A stretch of 64,000 nt of DNA from Gillisella vitis (GTDB lineage Bacteria; Pseudomonadota; Alphaproteobacteria; Rhizobiales; Rhizobiaceae), in contig NZ_LMVL02000006.1 of NCBI RefSeq assembly GCF_001541345.2, forward strand, positions 124,001 to 188,000, read 5' to 3'. The notes under the pieces were generated by a model. It was not told the origin of the DNA. It searched no databases and saw only the letters and a program-made list of their open reading frames with translations. Position 1 is the stretch's first letter. Every line of letters starts with the position of its first letter. A program made the position numbers and the translations under genes. Below, one piece after another: positions 46,215 to 55,070 of this stretch.

Positions 46215-46918
46215 GTCTGCTCCATATTCGCAATCTTAAAATCCGTCGTGGGGTAAAACTCGCTGTCGATGATCTCTCGCTGTCGCTGGAGCCGGGCAAG
46301 GTTACGGCCCTTCTTGGCCCCAATGGGGCAGGCAAAAGCTCGCTTGTCCTGGCGCTGGCGGGTGTTTTGCCAGTGGAGGGCGGGCATATCGAAATCGACG
46401 GTCGCCCATTGGTTGGCGCATCGCCCAATCTGGTGCGGGCCGCCGGTATTGCCGCTGTCCCGGAAGGGCATCGGGTTCTGGCGGGCCTCTCAGTAGACGA
46501 CAATCTGCGGGCGGCGGGCCACGTCCATTCGAAGGTCGAGCTTGCCCGCGCTCTTGATGAAATCTACGCGATTTTTGGAGAACTTGCAGAGCGGAAATCC
46601 CAACGGGCTGGCTCAATGTCCGGCGGCCAGCAACAGATGCTGGCGCTTGGACAAGCGCTGATTTGCAGACCCAAATTCATTCTGGCCGACGAAATGTCGC
46701 TTGGACTGGCACCGTTGATTGTCAAACGCCTGATGGGCGTGGTGACACGGCTGGCGCAGGAGGGAACAGGCGTTTTGTTGATTGAGCAATTCACGGCTGT
46801 TGCGCTCAAGCTTGCCGATGTGGCCCATGTCATGTCACGCGGGCGTCTGGTCTACAGTGGTGATCCCGCCATTCTGGAGCGGGACCCGGAGATTTTGCAC
46901 AAGGCCTATCTCGCTTGA
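46211..46918 (+). CDS. LIV-type ABC transporter ATP-binding protein (LivF family)
   Basis: This 235-residue ATPase has Walker A GPNGAGKSS, signature MSGGQQQMLALGQAL and Walker B ILADEMSLGLAP (Pro replaced by Met). It forms the heterodimer with LivG and completes the five-gene importer. Confidence 0.92.
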   Translation: MSLLHIRNLKIRRGVKLAVDDLSLSLEPGKVTALLGPNGAGKSSLVLALAGVLPVEGGHIEIDGRPLVGASPNLVRAAGIAAVPEGHRVLAGLSVDDNLRAAGHVHSKVELARALDEIYAIFGELAERKSQRAGSMSGGQQQMLALGQALICRPKFILADEMSLGLAPLIVKRLMGVVTRLAQEGTGVLLIEQFTAVALKLADVAHVMSRGRLVYSGDPAILERDPEILHKAYLA

Positions 46919-46930
46919 GATTTTCCGCGC

Positions 46931-48409
46931 TCAGAGCTGAAACCAGGCGGTTTTCAGGTCTAAATATTTGTCCAGCGCATGCAGTGATTTATCGTGGCCA
47001 TTGCCCGATTGCTTGACGCCACCCAGAGGCACTGTGTTGTCGGCCCCGCCATAGGTGTTGACATGCACGACACCAGCCTTGATGCCGCGCACCATTTTAT
47101 GGGCGCGCGAAAGGTTGGATGTCCACACGGCAGAGGCAAGGCCATAATCTGTTGCATTGGCGATGTGCAGGGCCTCTGCTTCGGTCTCAAACGGGATGAT
47201 GGCGAGAAGGGGGCCAAAAACCTCTTCTCGCGCAAGGGTCATGTCCGGCGTCACATCCAGCACGGTTGGCTGCATGTAAAACCCGCCGGTTTTTTCCAAA
47301 ATCCGTCCGCCACCCGCTCTCAGTTGCGCCCCTTCCGCAAGGGCCTGTTTTGCAAAACCGAGATCCTTCTCAAGCTGAATTTCACTGGAGATGGCACCGG
47401 ATTCTGTGCTCAACAACAGGGGGTCACCCACTTTAATCGATGTGGCAATCCGGGCGAGTTTTTCCGCAAATTCTTCATGAATGGATTTTTCCACCAGCAG
47501 GCGCGAACCCGCCACACAGACCTGTCCCGAATTTCTGAAAATGCCGAAAGCCGATGTTTTGGCGGCCTTGTCGAGGTCTGGTGCATCAGCAAACACGATA
47601 TTGGGAGATTTGCCGCCAAGCTCAAGATAGACCCGTTTCAGGTTGGAGCGTGCCGAATATTCCAGCAGGCGACGGCCCACACCGCCGGAGCCGGTGAAGA
47701 CCAGCACGTCGATATCCCCGTGCATGCCAATGGCTTCACCGGTGATTGCGCCGCGTCCGGTTACGACATTCAGCACACCCTCCGGCAAGCCTGCTTCCGC
47801 ACAGAGGCTGGCGAGTTTCAGAAGATTCAGCGATGCACCCTCCGCCGGTTTCAACACCACGGAATTGCCTGCTGCCAAGGCGGGTGCGATCTTCCATGCA
47901 CCAATCATCATCGGGAAATTCCACGGCACAATGGCCGCCACAACGCCAACAGGTTCGCGGTGAATCAGGCCCAACACGCCCTCGGCTGTGGGGGCAATTT
48001 CGCCATATATTTTATCGATCGCTTCGGCGTAATAGCGAAACGTGCCGCTGGCGCTGCCCGGTTCGGCTTTCAGTGCCATGCTGATTTCCGTACCGTTGTC
48101 GCGCACGCCCAGAACAGCCAGTTCCAGTGCATCGCGCTCGATCAGCTCGGCAATGCGCAGCAGCACTTTTTTGCGCTCGGCGGGCGCTGCTTTTGACCAA
48201 TGTCCCTTGTCAAAGGCGGCGCGGGCTGCCTTGACGGCGCGATCAACATCTTGTGCGCCCGCATCGGCGATGGTCGTCAGCTTGCTGCCGTCGATGGGCG
48301 AGATCACGTCCATTGAGGCATCGCTCAGGGGAGCGTGCCAAGCGCCATTGATAAACAGCGACTGAGGTGGAATTTGAAGCGTCCGAAGCTGATTGATTTT
48401 ATCCTGCAT
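46931..48409 (-). CDS. NAD(P)-dependent aldehyde dehydrogenase
   Basis: This 492-residue ALDH has the motifs VVAAIVPWNFPMMIGAW, VFTGSGGVGRRLLEY, LELGGKSPNIVFADA and RNSGQVCVAGSRLLV (catalytic Cys). It is a second aldehyde dehydrogenase, not similar in detail to the one at 39242, and is transcribed in the opposite direction toward LivF. The APC permease gene lies upstream. Confidence 0.93.
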   Translation of the reverse strand: MQDKINQLRTLQIPPQSLFINGAWHAPLSDASMDVISPIDGSKLTTIADAGAQDVDRAVKAARAAFDKGHWSKAAPAERKKVLLRIAELIERDALELAVLGVRDNGTEISMALKAEPGSASGTFRYYAEAIDKIYGEIAPTAEGVLGLIHREPVGVVAAIVPWNFPMMIGAWKIAPALAAGNSVVLKPAEGASLNLLKLASLCAEAGLPEGVLNVVTGRGAITGEAIGMHGDIDVLVFTGSGGVGRRLLEYSARSNLKRVYLELGGKSPNIVFADAPDLDKAAKTSAFGIFRNSGQVCVAGSRLLVEKSIHEEFAEKLARIATSIKVGDPLLLSTESGAISSEIQLEKDLGFAKQALAEGAQLRAGGGRILEKTGGFYMQPTVLDVTPDMTLAREEVFGPLLAIIPFETEAEALHIANATDYGLASAVWTSNLSRAHKMVRGIKAGVVHVNTYGGADNTVPLGGVKQSGNGHDKSLHALDKYLDLKTAWFQL

Positions 48410-48440
48410 GTCATTCCTCGCAAATCACTGTTTTGCAAAC

Positions 48441-48471
48441 CCCAATGGCAGGCGTGGTGCCTGCCATTGGG
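48441..48471 (-). terminator. strong hairpin between APC permease and aldehyde dehydrogenase
   Basis: CCCAATGGCAGGC-GTGGT-GCCTGCCATTGGG is a perfect 13-bp stem between the two minus-strand genes. On the minus strand no long T-run follows, so it may be a processing or partial terminator that separates the two genes. Confidence 0.6.
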
Positions 48472-48485
48472 CGCGTTTTAATCCG

Positions 48486-49937
48486 CTACACATCCTGTCC
48501 AGCACCCAAACGGGCAAATCGGGCCGGATCAGTCGATTTCAACCGTGCGGCGCAGATCAACCCAATGATGGCAGCAATCAGCACAAGGCCCGGCAGGACC
48601 ACCGCCAGCACACCGCTTGCACCAGCAATGCTGCCGAAATTGGTGGAAATATAGAAGACCAGCCACGCCAGAATGACGCCGGTGATGATGGGCAGAACCT
48701 TGGTGACCAGCAGATTGTTTTCAAGCCCGGGATTGCGGCTGAAGAAGGCGACAATCGAAAAGGCGGTGAAAGCCATCAGCAGAATAATGGCCAGCGTGCC
48801 AACATTGGTGAGCCATGAGAACATCGCCAGCACCGGGTCTTGTCCGGTGAGGGCAAACACCGCCACGACCAGCACGGTAATCACCGTCTGAATCACCGAG
48901 CCAACGTGCGGGCTCTGGAAAATCGGGTGCGTGGTGCCGACGGATTTGGGCAGGAGGCCTTCACGCCCGGCAACGTACATGTAACGGGCAACGCCATTGT
49001 GGAACGCCAGAACGCCCGCAAACAGGCTGGTGACGAACAGGATTTGCATGACCAGCGTGATCCATGTGCCGACATAGCGCTCGGCGAGAACAAACAGGAA
49101 CGTGGTGGGATCGGCAAGGCCTTGCAGCTCCGGCACCAGCTTGTCCACGCCCGCACCATTGACCATCAGCCATGAGGTCAGCATGTAGAACAGGCCAATG
49201 ATCAGCACCGAAATATAGGTCGCACGCGGAACGGTCTTGTGGGGTTCGCGCGCTTCTTCGCTGTAGATTGTGGTGGCCTCAAAACCGATGAAGGAGGCAA
49301 AACAAAACAGGATGCCGATGGCTGGCGAGCCGCTCATCAGGGCGCCCGGCGTAAACGGAACGGCAGACAGGCCACTGTCTCCACCCTTGATGAAAATCGC
49401 AGCATCAATGACCAGCACCACGAGATATTCAAGAATGACGAGAACCGTCAGCACTTTGGCCGAAAAATCCACTCGCCGATAGCCAAAAATCGCAACGATG
49501 GCCACGCCGAGATAGGTCCAGACCCACCAGGGCAGGGCAAGGCCGAAACCCGCAAACAGGCCGGAGGTTGCGGCACCAAACATGCCGAAGATGCCAATTT
49601 GCATGGCATTGTAAGCCAGAATGGCGATGAGCGCCGCAGCCCCGCCCATCATGCCGCCAAGGCCTTGCGCCGTATAGGCATAAAAGGCCCCGGCATTGCG
49701 GATATGGCGCGCCATGGCAACATAACCAACGGCAAACAGCACCAGAATGGCGGTGACCAGCAGAAATGTCAGCGGAATGCCAGCGCCATTGCCAAGCAAC
49801 ATCGACAGCGGAACACCGCCTGCCACCGCCGTCAGAGGTGCCGCTGCCGACACCACCAGAAAGGTCACGGCTCCGACGCCGAGACTGTTCTTGCGCAGCT
49901 GATTTTCCTCTGCACTTTTCGAGAGTTGATGATCCAT
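48486..49937 (-). CDS. APC family amino acid/polyamine permease
   Basis: This 483-residue protein has about twelve hydrophobic segments and the APC features GAVTFLVVSAAAPLTAVAGG and GFEATTIYSEEAREPHKTVPRA. The frame runs upstream to 50015, but ATG 49937 is the plausible start. It is a proton-coupled importer of amines or amino acids, divergent from the IclR gene across a region with a predicted operator. Confidence 0.9.
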   Translation of the reverse strand: MDHQLSKSAEENQLRKNSLGVGAVTFLVVSAAAPLTAVAGGVPLSMLLGNGAGIPLTFLLVTAILVLFAVGYVAMARHIRNAGAFYAYTAQGLGGMMGGAAALIAILAYNAMQIGIFGMFGAATSGLFAGFGLALPWWVWTYLGVAIVAIFGYRRVDFSAKVLTVLVILEYLVVLVIDAAIFIKGGDSGLSAVPFTPGALMSGSPAIGILFCFASFIGFEATTIYSEEAREPHKTVPRATYISVLIIGLFYMLTSWLMVNGAGVDKLVPELQGLADPTTFLFVLAERYVGTWITLVMQILFVTSLFAGVLAFHNGVARYMYVAGREGLLPKSVGTTHPIFQSPHVGSVIQTVITVLVVAVFALTGQDPVLAMFSWLTNVGTLAIILLMAFTAFSIVAFFSRNPGLENNLLVTKVLPIITGVILAWLVFYISTNFGSIAGASGVLAVVLPGLVLIAAIIGLICAARLKSTDPARFARLGAGQDV

Positions 49938-50068
49938 TGTTTTAACGTTCCCCTTTTGGATTATCCGATTTTGCTCAGGACATTTTTGTCGCGGCGAGCA
50001 GCTTCCCAGTGTCAATCCGGATCGAAGGGCGGGTGATTTTTATCTTGTTCTGCGCCAATCGGAGTATT

Positions 50069-50085
50069 GGTTCAAATAATGAACC
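50069..50085. promoter_or_regulatory. predicted IclR-type operator
   Basis: A perfect inverted repeat GGTTCA-AATAA-TGAACC lies in the roughly 260-bp divergent region between the APC permease and the IclR gene. It is the only strong palindrome there. IclR regulators bind such palindromes and often autoregulate. The rest of the gap shows only AT-rich promoter-like sequence. Confidence 0.55.
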
Positions 50086-50197
50086 GTAACTTCAAATATA
50101 GACTTGCAAATAATATCCATACCTGTCAACTTAATTCGCATGTTAAGTAGATTTGAGCCTTTCAGAGAATCTGCTGACGCAACGAGGGAGAAACCGT

Positions 50198-50941
50198 GTG
50201 AGCACCGTCGGGAAAGCCTTGTCACTGCTGGAGAGCCTGTCGCTGCTGAACAAAGACGCGGGGCTTACGGATATTGCCCGCCTTAGCGAACTCGATAAGG
50301 CAACCACACGGCGTTTGCTTGTGGAGCTGGAAAAACACGGCTTTGTCGAGCAGGATCAGGAGAGCCGGAAATACCGGATTGGATCGGCCCCCGTGCGATT
50401 GGCCCGCATTCGCGAAGCGCGTTATCCATTTCTGCGCACGGCTATTCCCTTTGTCAAAGAGCTTGCGGAAGCGTCGCAAGAGACAGTGCATCTGTCGGAA
50501 TTCACGGGTGGTCGTCTGGCGACAATTCACGTTGAAGATTCAACCCGTGCTCATCGCGTCATTGTCGAAATTGGCAGCTATCTGCCCTTTCATGCCACGG
50601 CTTCGGGCTTGGCCTATCTCGCTTTTTCTGATGCGCACCGGATTGATGCCGCTTTATCAAACCCGCTGGAATCCTTCACCGAGCATACGGTCACGGATGC
50701 GTCTGAGGTCCGAAAAATGCTGGCTGAAACGGTCGAGCGCGGATTTTCGATCTGCAAACAGGGGCTTGAAAGCGGTGTGGTCAGCACCGCGGCACCCATT
50801 CGTACACCAAGCGGCCAGCCGGTTGGTACCATTGCCATCGCCGCACCTCTGGTGCGTGCCAATATCAACACGCTCAACAGTTTAGGAGCATCGGTGGCCG
50901 AGGCCGCCAAACGCATTTCAGAAAAATATTACGGGTCCTAA
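50198..50941 (+). CDS. IclR family transcriptional regulator
   Basis: The protein has an N-terminal winged HTH (LTDIARLSELDKATTRRLLV) and a C-terminal IclR effector domain (CVKDS-like, SICKQGLESGVVSTAAPI). GTG 50198 follows GAGGGAG at 7 nt and is preferred over TTG 50153, which has no ribosome site. It likely controls the APC permease and the downstream gene group (UPF0261, HAD, aminotransferase). Confidence 0.9.
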   Translation: MSTVGKALSLLESLSLLNKDAGLTDIARLSELDKATTRRLLVELEKHGFVEQDQESRKYRIGSAPVRLARIREARYPFLRTAIPFVKELAEASQETVHLSEFTGGRLATIHVEDSTRAHRVIVEIGSYLPFHATASGLAYLAFSDAHRIDAALSNPLESFTEHTVTDASEVRKMLAETVERGFSICKQGLESGVVSTAAPIRTPSGQPVGTIAIAAPLVRANINTLNSLGASVAEAAKRISEKYYGS

Positions 50942-50983
50942 CGACCTTGGGGAACAGTAAAAACAACAAAGGGAACAGCTTGA

Positions 50984-52267
50984 ATGAGTCTTCGAGCGTC
51001 ATCAGCGATTGAAAAAAATCCAAATAGTCTCGTGCCGAATATTCTCGTCATTGGCACGGGCGATACCAAATCCGCCGAGCTTCAGTTTATGGCAGATATT
51101 ATTCGCACGGCAGGCGGCGTACCCGTCATGGTCGATGTCAGCGTACTAGCGGACCCGCCCTATCAGCCAGACTATTCCAGACACGACATTGCCGCAGCCG
51201 CAGGCGTGTCCATTCAGGATATTATTGACAGCGGTGATGAACATTCGGCGATGGCGCTGATGTCGGAAGGGGCTGTTGCGCTGACCCGCAACCTCTGCGC
51301 AGCAGGCAAGGTGGACGGCATGATCGTTCTGGGCGGCTCCATGGGCACCGACCTTGCGCTTGATGTTGCGCTGGCAATGCCTCTGGGCCTGCCAAAATTT
51401 GTGGTGTCAACCATTGCCTATTCCCATCTTTTGCCGCCGGAGCGGATTGCGCCGGATTTGATGATGATTTTATGGGCCGGTGGCCTTTATGGACTGAACG
51501 GCATTTGCCGCGCTGTGCTGTCACAGGCCTGTGGTGCGGTGGTGGGGGCTGCGCGTGCAAGCGTGAAGCCTGCGGCAGACAAGCCGCTGATTGGCATCAC
51601 CTCGCTTGGCTCGTCCTGCCTCAAATATATGAAACATCTGCGCCCCGAGCTTGAAAAGCGCGGCTATGACGTGGCGATCTTCCACTCGACAGGCATGGGT
51701 GGTCGTGCGTTTGAGGCGATTGCGGCGCAAAATGGCTTCTCTGCCGTTTTCGATTTCTGTGTTCAGGAAGTTGTCAATCACCAAAACGGCACGGTCGTCA
51801 CGTCAGGCGCGGATCGTCTGGAAAACGCGGGTCGGTGCGGCATTCCGCAGCTGGTGGCACCCGGCGCCATGGATATGGTTGATCTCCCGGCCTGGCAACC
51901 TGTGCCCGCCGCTTTGGCGGATCGCCCTTACCATGCGCACAATCGGTTGCTTGGGTCTGTGACAACGTCGCATATTGGGCGACGGGAAACGGCGGCGCTG
52001 ATTGGTGAAAAGCTCTCCCGTTCCACCGCGCCTGTTGCGTTTTTGCTGCCCTTGCACGGTGTGCAGGCATGGGATGAGGTGGGCGAGGCATTGCATGACC
52101 CGGAAGGGCTTGAGGCCTTCACGCAGGCCATGCGCCGCGCCATCCCCGATTCCGTGACGCTTCACGAGGTCGAAGCCCATATCAATTCCCCCGCATTTTC
52201 CGCTCACGCTCTCGCCGTCTTTGACGACTGGGTCGCGCAAGGCATTATTCCGGAAGGCAAACCATGA
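50984..52267 (+). CDS. Tm-1-like ATP-binding domain protein (UPF0261)
   Basis: This 427-residue protein has the Tm-1/UPF0261 pattern: VIGTGDTKSAELQFMADIIR at the N-terminus, LGGSMGTDLALDVAL, then TSLGSSCLKYMKHLRPELE and FHSTGMGGRAFEA. The domain binds ATP in the plant resistance protein Tm-1; the bacterial role is unknown. It lies 42 bp after IclR and overlaps the HAD gene by 4 bp, so it belongs to this catabolic operon. Confidence 0.88.
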   Translation: MSLRASSAIEKNPNSLVPNILVIGTGDTKSAELQFMADIIRTAGGVPVMVDVSVLADPPYQPDYSRHDIAAAAGVSIQDIIDSGDEHSAMALMSEGAVALTRNLCAAGKVDGMIVLGGSMGTDLALDVALAMPLGLPKFVVSTIAYSHLLPPERIAPDLMMILWAGGLYGLNGICRAVLSQACGAVVGAARASVKPAADKPLIGITSLGSSCLKYMKHLRPELEKRGYDVAIFHSTGMGGRAFEAIAAQNGFSAVFDFCVQEVVNHQNGTVVTSGADRLENAGRCGIPQLVAPGAMDMVDLPAWQPVPAALADRPYHAHNRLLGSVTTSHIGRRETAALIGEKLSRSTAPVAFLLPLHGVQAWDEVGEALHDPEGLEAFTQAMRRAIPDSVTLHEVEAHINSPAFSAHALAVFDDWVAQGIIPEGKP

Positions 52268-52914
52268 CAGGCAATCGTGCACTGATCCTTGATTTCGGCG
52301 GGGTTGTAACCCGCACCTTGTTCGAAACCCACGACATTACCGAGCGGGCTTTGGGGCTTGAACCCGGCACGCTCAATTGGCGCGGCCCGTTCGATGCTGA
52401 TAATGATGTCCTTTGGGCATCAATGCAAAAGCGCGAGATCACCGAGCGCGATTACTGGATGCAGCGGACCCGTGAAGTCGGCAAGCTTGTTGGTGAAGAC
52501 TGGACCGACATGCAGACCTTCGTGCAGCGGGCACGTGGAGCAGAGGCCGAATTGGTGCTGCGCCCGGAAGCGCGCGACGCCATCACCCGCGCCAAAGCGG
52601 CGGGGCTGAAACTCGCCATCCTGTCGAACGAGCTTGATCTGTTTTACGGGGTCGAATTCCGCAAACGTTTCCCGCTGATTGATCTCTTCGATGTGATCGT
52701 GGATGCGACTTATACGAAGATCCTGAAGCCTGATCCACGCGCTTATGAGCAGGTGATCAGCGAGATCGGCCTGCCGCGCGACGCCTGCGTTTTCGTTGAC
52801 GATCAGTTGAAGAACATTGAAGGCGCGCAAGCGGTCAATCTTCCTTGTGTCCATTTTGACGTTACACGCCCTGCGGACGGTTACGCCCGCGCCCTTTCCA
52901 TGCTTGGACTTTGA
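52264..52914 (+). CDS. HAD superfamily hydrolase
   Basis: This 216-residue HAD hydrolase has motif I LILDFGGVVT (nucleophile Asp; the second Asp is replaced by Gly, as in many HAD-like proteins), motif II LAILSNELD and motif III around KILKPDPRAYE (Lys) with CVFVDDQLKN. It could be a phosphatase or dehalogenase-like enzyme. It is coupled to UPF0261 and to the aminotransferase. Confidence 0.88.
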   Translation: MTGNRALILDFGGVVTRTLFETHDITERALGLEPGTLNWRGPFDADNDVLWASMQKREITERDYWMQRTREVGKLVGEDWTDMQTFVQRARGAEAELVLRPEARDAITRAKAAGLKLAILSNELDLFYGVEFRKRFPLIDLFDVIVDATYTKILKPDPRAYEQVISEIGLPRDACVFVDDQLKNIEGAQAVNLPCVHFDVTRPADGYARALSMLGL

Positions 52915-52931
52915 GAGAAGAGGATATCGCC

Positions 52932-54290
52932 ATGCGCGAGACAAATTTCCTGACTGAAAACAATGCCCGCCATGTCTGGCATCCGATGGCTCATCCGGCC
53001 GAAATGCTGGCGAACCCGCCGCGCATCATTGCATCGGCATCCGGTGTTGAAATCACCGATATTGATGGCAAAACGGTGCTGGATGGGGTTGGCGGACTTT
53101 GGAATGTCAATCTTGGTTATTCCTGTGATCCGATCAAAAAGGCCATCAGCGAACAGCTGGATGTGCTGCCCTATTATTCCGCCTTTCGCGGCACGACCAA
53201 TCCGCCGTTGATCGAACTGTCCTTCGAGCTTGCAGAGTGGTTCAAGGAAGATGGTCTCAGCCGCTCCTTCTTCACGTCAGGCGGCTCGGATTCGGTGGAA
53301 ACCTGCCTGCGGCTTGCCCGCCAATATCACAAGGTCAATGGTCAGCCGGAACGCACCAAGTTCTTCGCGCTCAAAAAAGGCTATCACGGCACCCATTTCG
53401 GTGGTGCTTCGGTCAACGGCAATAGCAATTTCCGCCGCAATTATGAACCGCTTTTGCCCGGTGTTTTCCATCTGGCGGCACCCTATGCCTATCGCAATCC
53501 GTTTGGCCTGAATGATCCGGCAGAGATCGCCGCCGCCATTGCCCGTCAATTCGAAGATGAGATTGCCTTTCAGGGAGCCGACACCATCGCGGCCTTGATT
53601 ATGGAGCCGGTTCTGGGGGCTGGCGGCATCATTGTGCCGCATGAAACCTTCATGCCGATGATGCGCGCCATCTGCGACAAGCATGGTATTTTGCTGATTG
53701 CCGATGAGGTGATTACCGCGTTTGGCCGAACCGGAGCATGGACCGGATCACGTTTGTGGGGCGTCAAACCGGATATGATGTCCACCGCCAAAGCCATCAC
53801 CAACGGCTATTTCCCCTTTGGGGTGGTGATGATTTCCGACAAGATTGCGGAAGTGTTTGAAGCCAACAAGAACAGCATTGGCTCGATTGGCCACGGCTAT
53901 ACCTATTCCGGCCATCCCGTTGGCGCTGCCGCCGCACTGGCGACGCTGAAGGAAACCAGACGTCTGGACGTTGCCGCCAATGCTGGCGCGCGGGGCGATG
54001 AGCTTTTGGCGGGCCTCAAGGAATTGCAGACACGCCACGCATTGATTGGCGATGTGCGCGGCAAAGGATTGATGTGCGCGTTGGAACTGGTGAGCGACCG
54101 TGAGCTGAAAACCGGAGCGCCGAAAGATGTCGTGCAAAAGGTGCAGGATGTCGCCTATGACGCAGGCGTGATGGTGCGCACCTCTGGCTCCAATGTCATC
54201 CTTTCGCCATCGCTGGTGATCACCGCTGAAGATGTCAATCGCATCCTGACAGCGCTTGATGCCGGATTAAGTGCAGCGGGAGGGAAATGA
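52932..54290 (+). CDS. class III aminotransferase, PLP-dependent
   Basis: This 452-residue omega-aminotransferase has the PLP Asp region LIADEVITAFGRTGAW, the catalytic Lys in MSTAKAITNGYFPFGVVM, and the FFTSGGSDSVETCLRLARQY N-domain motif. ATG 52932 is chosen with AGAGG upstream; an in-frame TTG lies at 52911. These enzymes move the amino group of a terminal amine or amino acid to pyruvate and yield an aldehyde that the two ALDHs could oxidise. Confidence 0.93.
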   Translation: MRETNFLTENNARHVWHPMAHPAEMLANPPRIIASASGVEITDIDGKTVLDGVGGLWNVNLGYSCDPIKKAISEQLDVLPYYSAFRGTTNPPLIELSFELAEWFKEDGLSRSFFTSGGSDSVETCLRLARQYHKVNGQPERTKFFALKKGYHGTHFGGASVNGNSNFRRNYEPLLPGVFHLAAPYAYRNPFGLNDPAEIAAAIARQFEDEIAFQGADTIAALIMEPVLGAGGIIVPHETFMPMMRAICDKHGILLIADEVITAFGRTGAWTGSRLWGVKPDMMSTAKAITNGYFPFGVVMISDKIAEVFEANKNSIGSIGHGYTYSGHPVGAAAALATLKETRRLDVAANAGARGDELLAGLKELQTRHALIGDVRGKGLMCALELVSDRELKTGAPKDVVQKVQDVAYDAGVMVRTSGSNVILSPSLVITAEDVNRILTALDAGLSAAGGK

Positions 54291-54351
54291 GGTGACGGAT
54301 ACACTGGCGTTGGCGAGCGACGCAGAGACCCTTTTGCCGTCATGACAAAAA

Positions 54352-54388
54352 CGCAGAGCGTTTCCGTTTCGAACGGAAACGCTCTGCG
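54352..54388. terminator. bidirectional terminator palindrome
   Basis: A 17-bp perfect stem (54352-54368 with 54372-54388, loop TCG) starts CGCAGAGCGTTTCCG. It is placed between the convergent aminotransferase and NAD(P)-binding protein genes and is followed by TAATTTTAATAA. This class of CAGAGCGTTTCC palindrome recurs in rhizobial genomes (from memory). Confidence 0.75.
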
Positions 54389-54396
54389 CGGTAATT

Positions 54397-55008
54397 TTAA
54401 TAACCGACCGTAAATCTCTGCTTGATGTGCTTCGGTGTTTCAATTTCATCGACAAGCGCGATGGCATAGTCTTCGAAGGAAATCCGGCTGCCTTCGTCGT
54501 TGGCCAGCAATGTATCCTTGCCGAGACGGAACGTGCCGGTGCGCTCGCCCGGTTCGAACATTGCCGATGGAGACAGGAAGGTCCAATCAAGATCGTCAAC
54601 GGTCTTCAGCGTGTCGAGAAACTCGCCGCCTTTGGTTGCTTCTGGTTTGTAGGCCTCGGGGAATTGCGGCGTGCTCAACAGTGTCACACCGGGAGCAACC
54701 TCAAGGCTGCCAGCGCCGCCGACCACCAGATAGCGGCGAACGCCCGATGCCCGAACGGTCTCGATCAGCAGATCCGGGTCGCTGGCGGTAAAGTGTACGG
54801 AGCTGATAACGGCATCATGTCCCTTGAGGATGAGCGCAAGCCCGTCCTTGTCGTAGACATCGCCCTTGACCGCAGTGACGGATGGCAAGGATGCAATCTT
54901 TTCAAGATTGCGGGCAATCGCCGTCACCGTGTGACCGCGATCAACCAGCTCCTTCAAAATACGGGCTCCGGCATTGCCGGAGGCACCGATAAGAGCAATT
55001 TTAGCCAT
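54397..55008 (-). CDS. NAD(P)-binding protein (NmrA/atypical SDR type)
   Basis: This 203-residue Rossmann-fold protein has an N-terminal dinucleotide motif MAKIALIGASGNAGARILKE and later VDDLDWTFLSPSAMFEPGER and RISFEDYAIALVDEI. Proteins of this kind are sensors or reductases with unknown substrates. It is minus-strand, 62 bp downstream of the MBL-fold gene. Confidence 0.85.
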   Translation of the reverse strand: MAKIALIGASGNAGARILKELVDRGHTVTAIARNLEKIASLPSVTAVKGDVYDKDGLALILKGHDAVISSVHFTASDPDLLIETVRASGVRRYLVVGGAGSLEVAPGVTLLSTPQFPEAYKPEATKGGEFLDTLKTVDDLDWTFLSPSAMFEPGERTGTFRLGKDTLLANDEGSRISFEDYAIALVDEIETPKHIKQRFTVGY

Positions 55009-55070
55009 AAGATGATCCTCTCAATGGTTGGTGTGCAACGCTTGCATCACGCTTGATGGAGACGTGGGTA

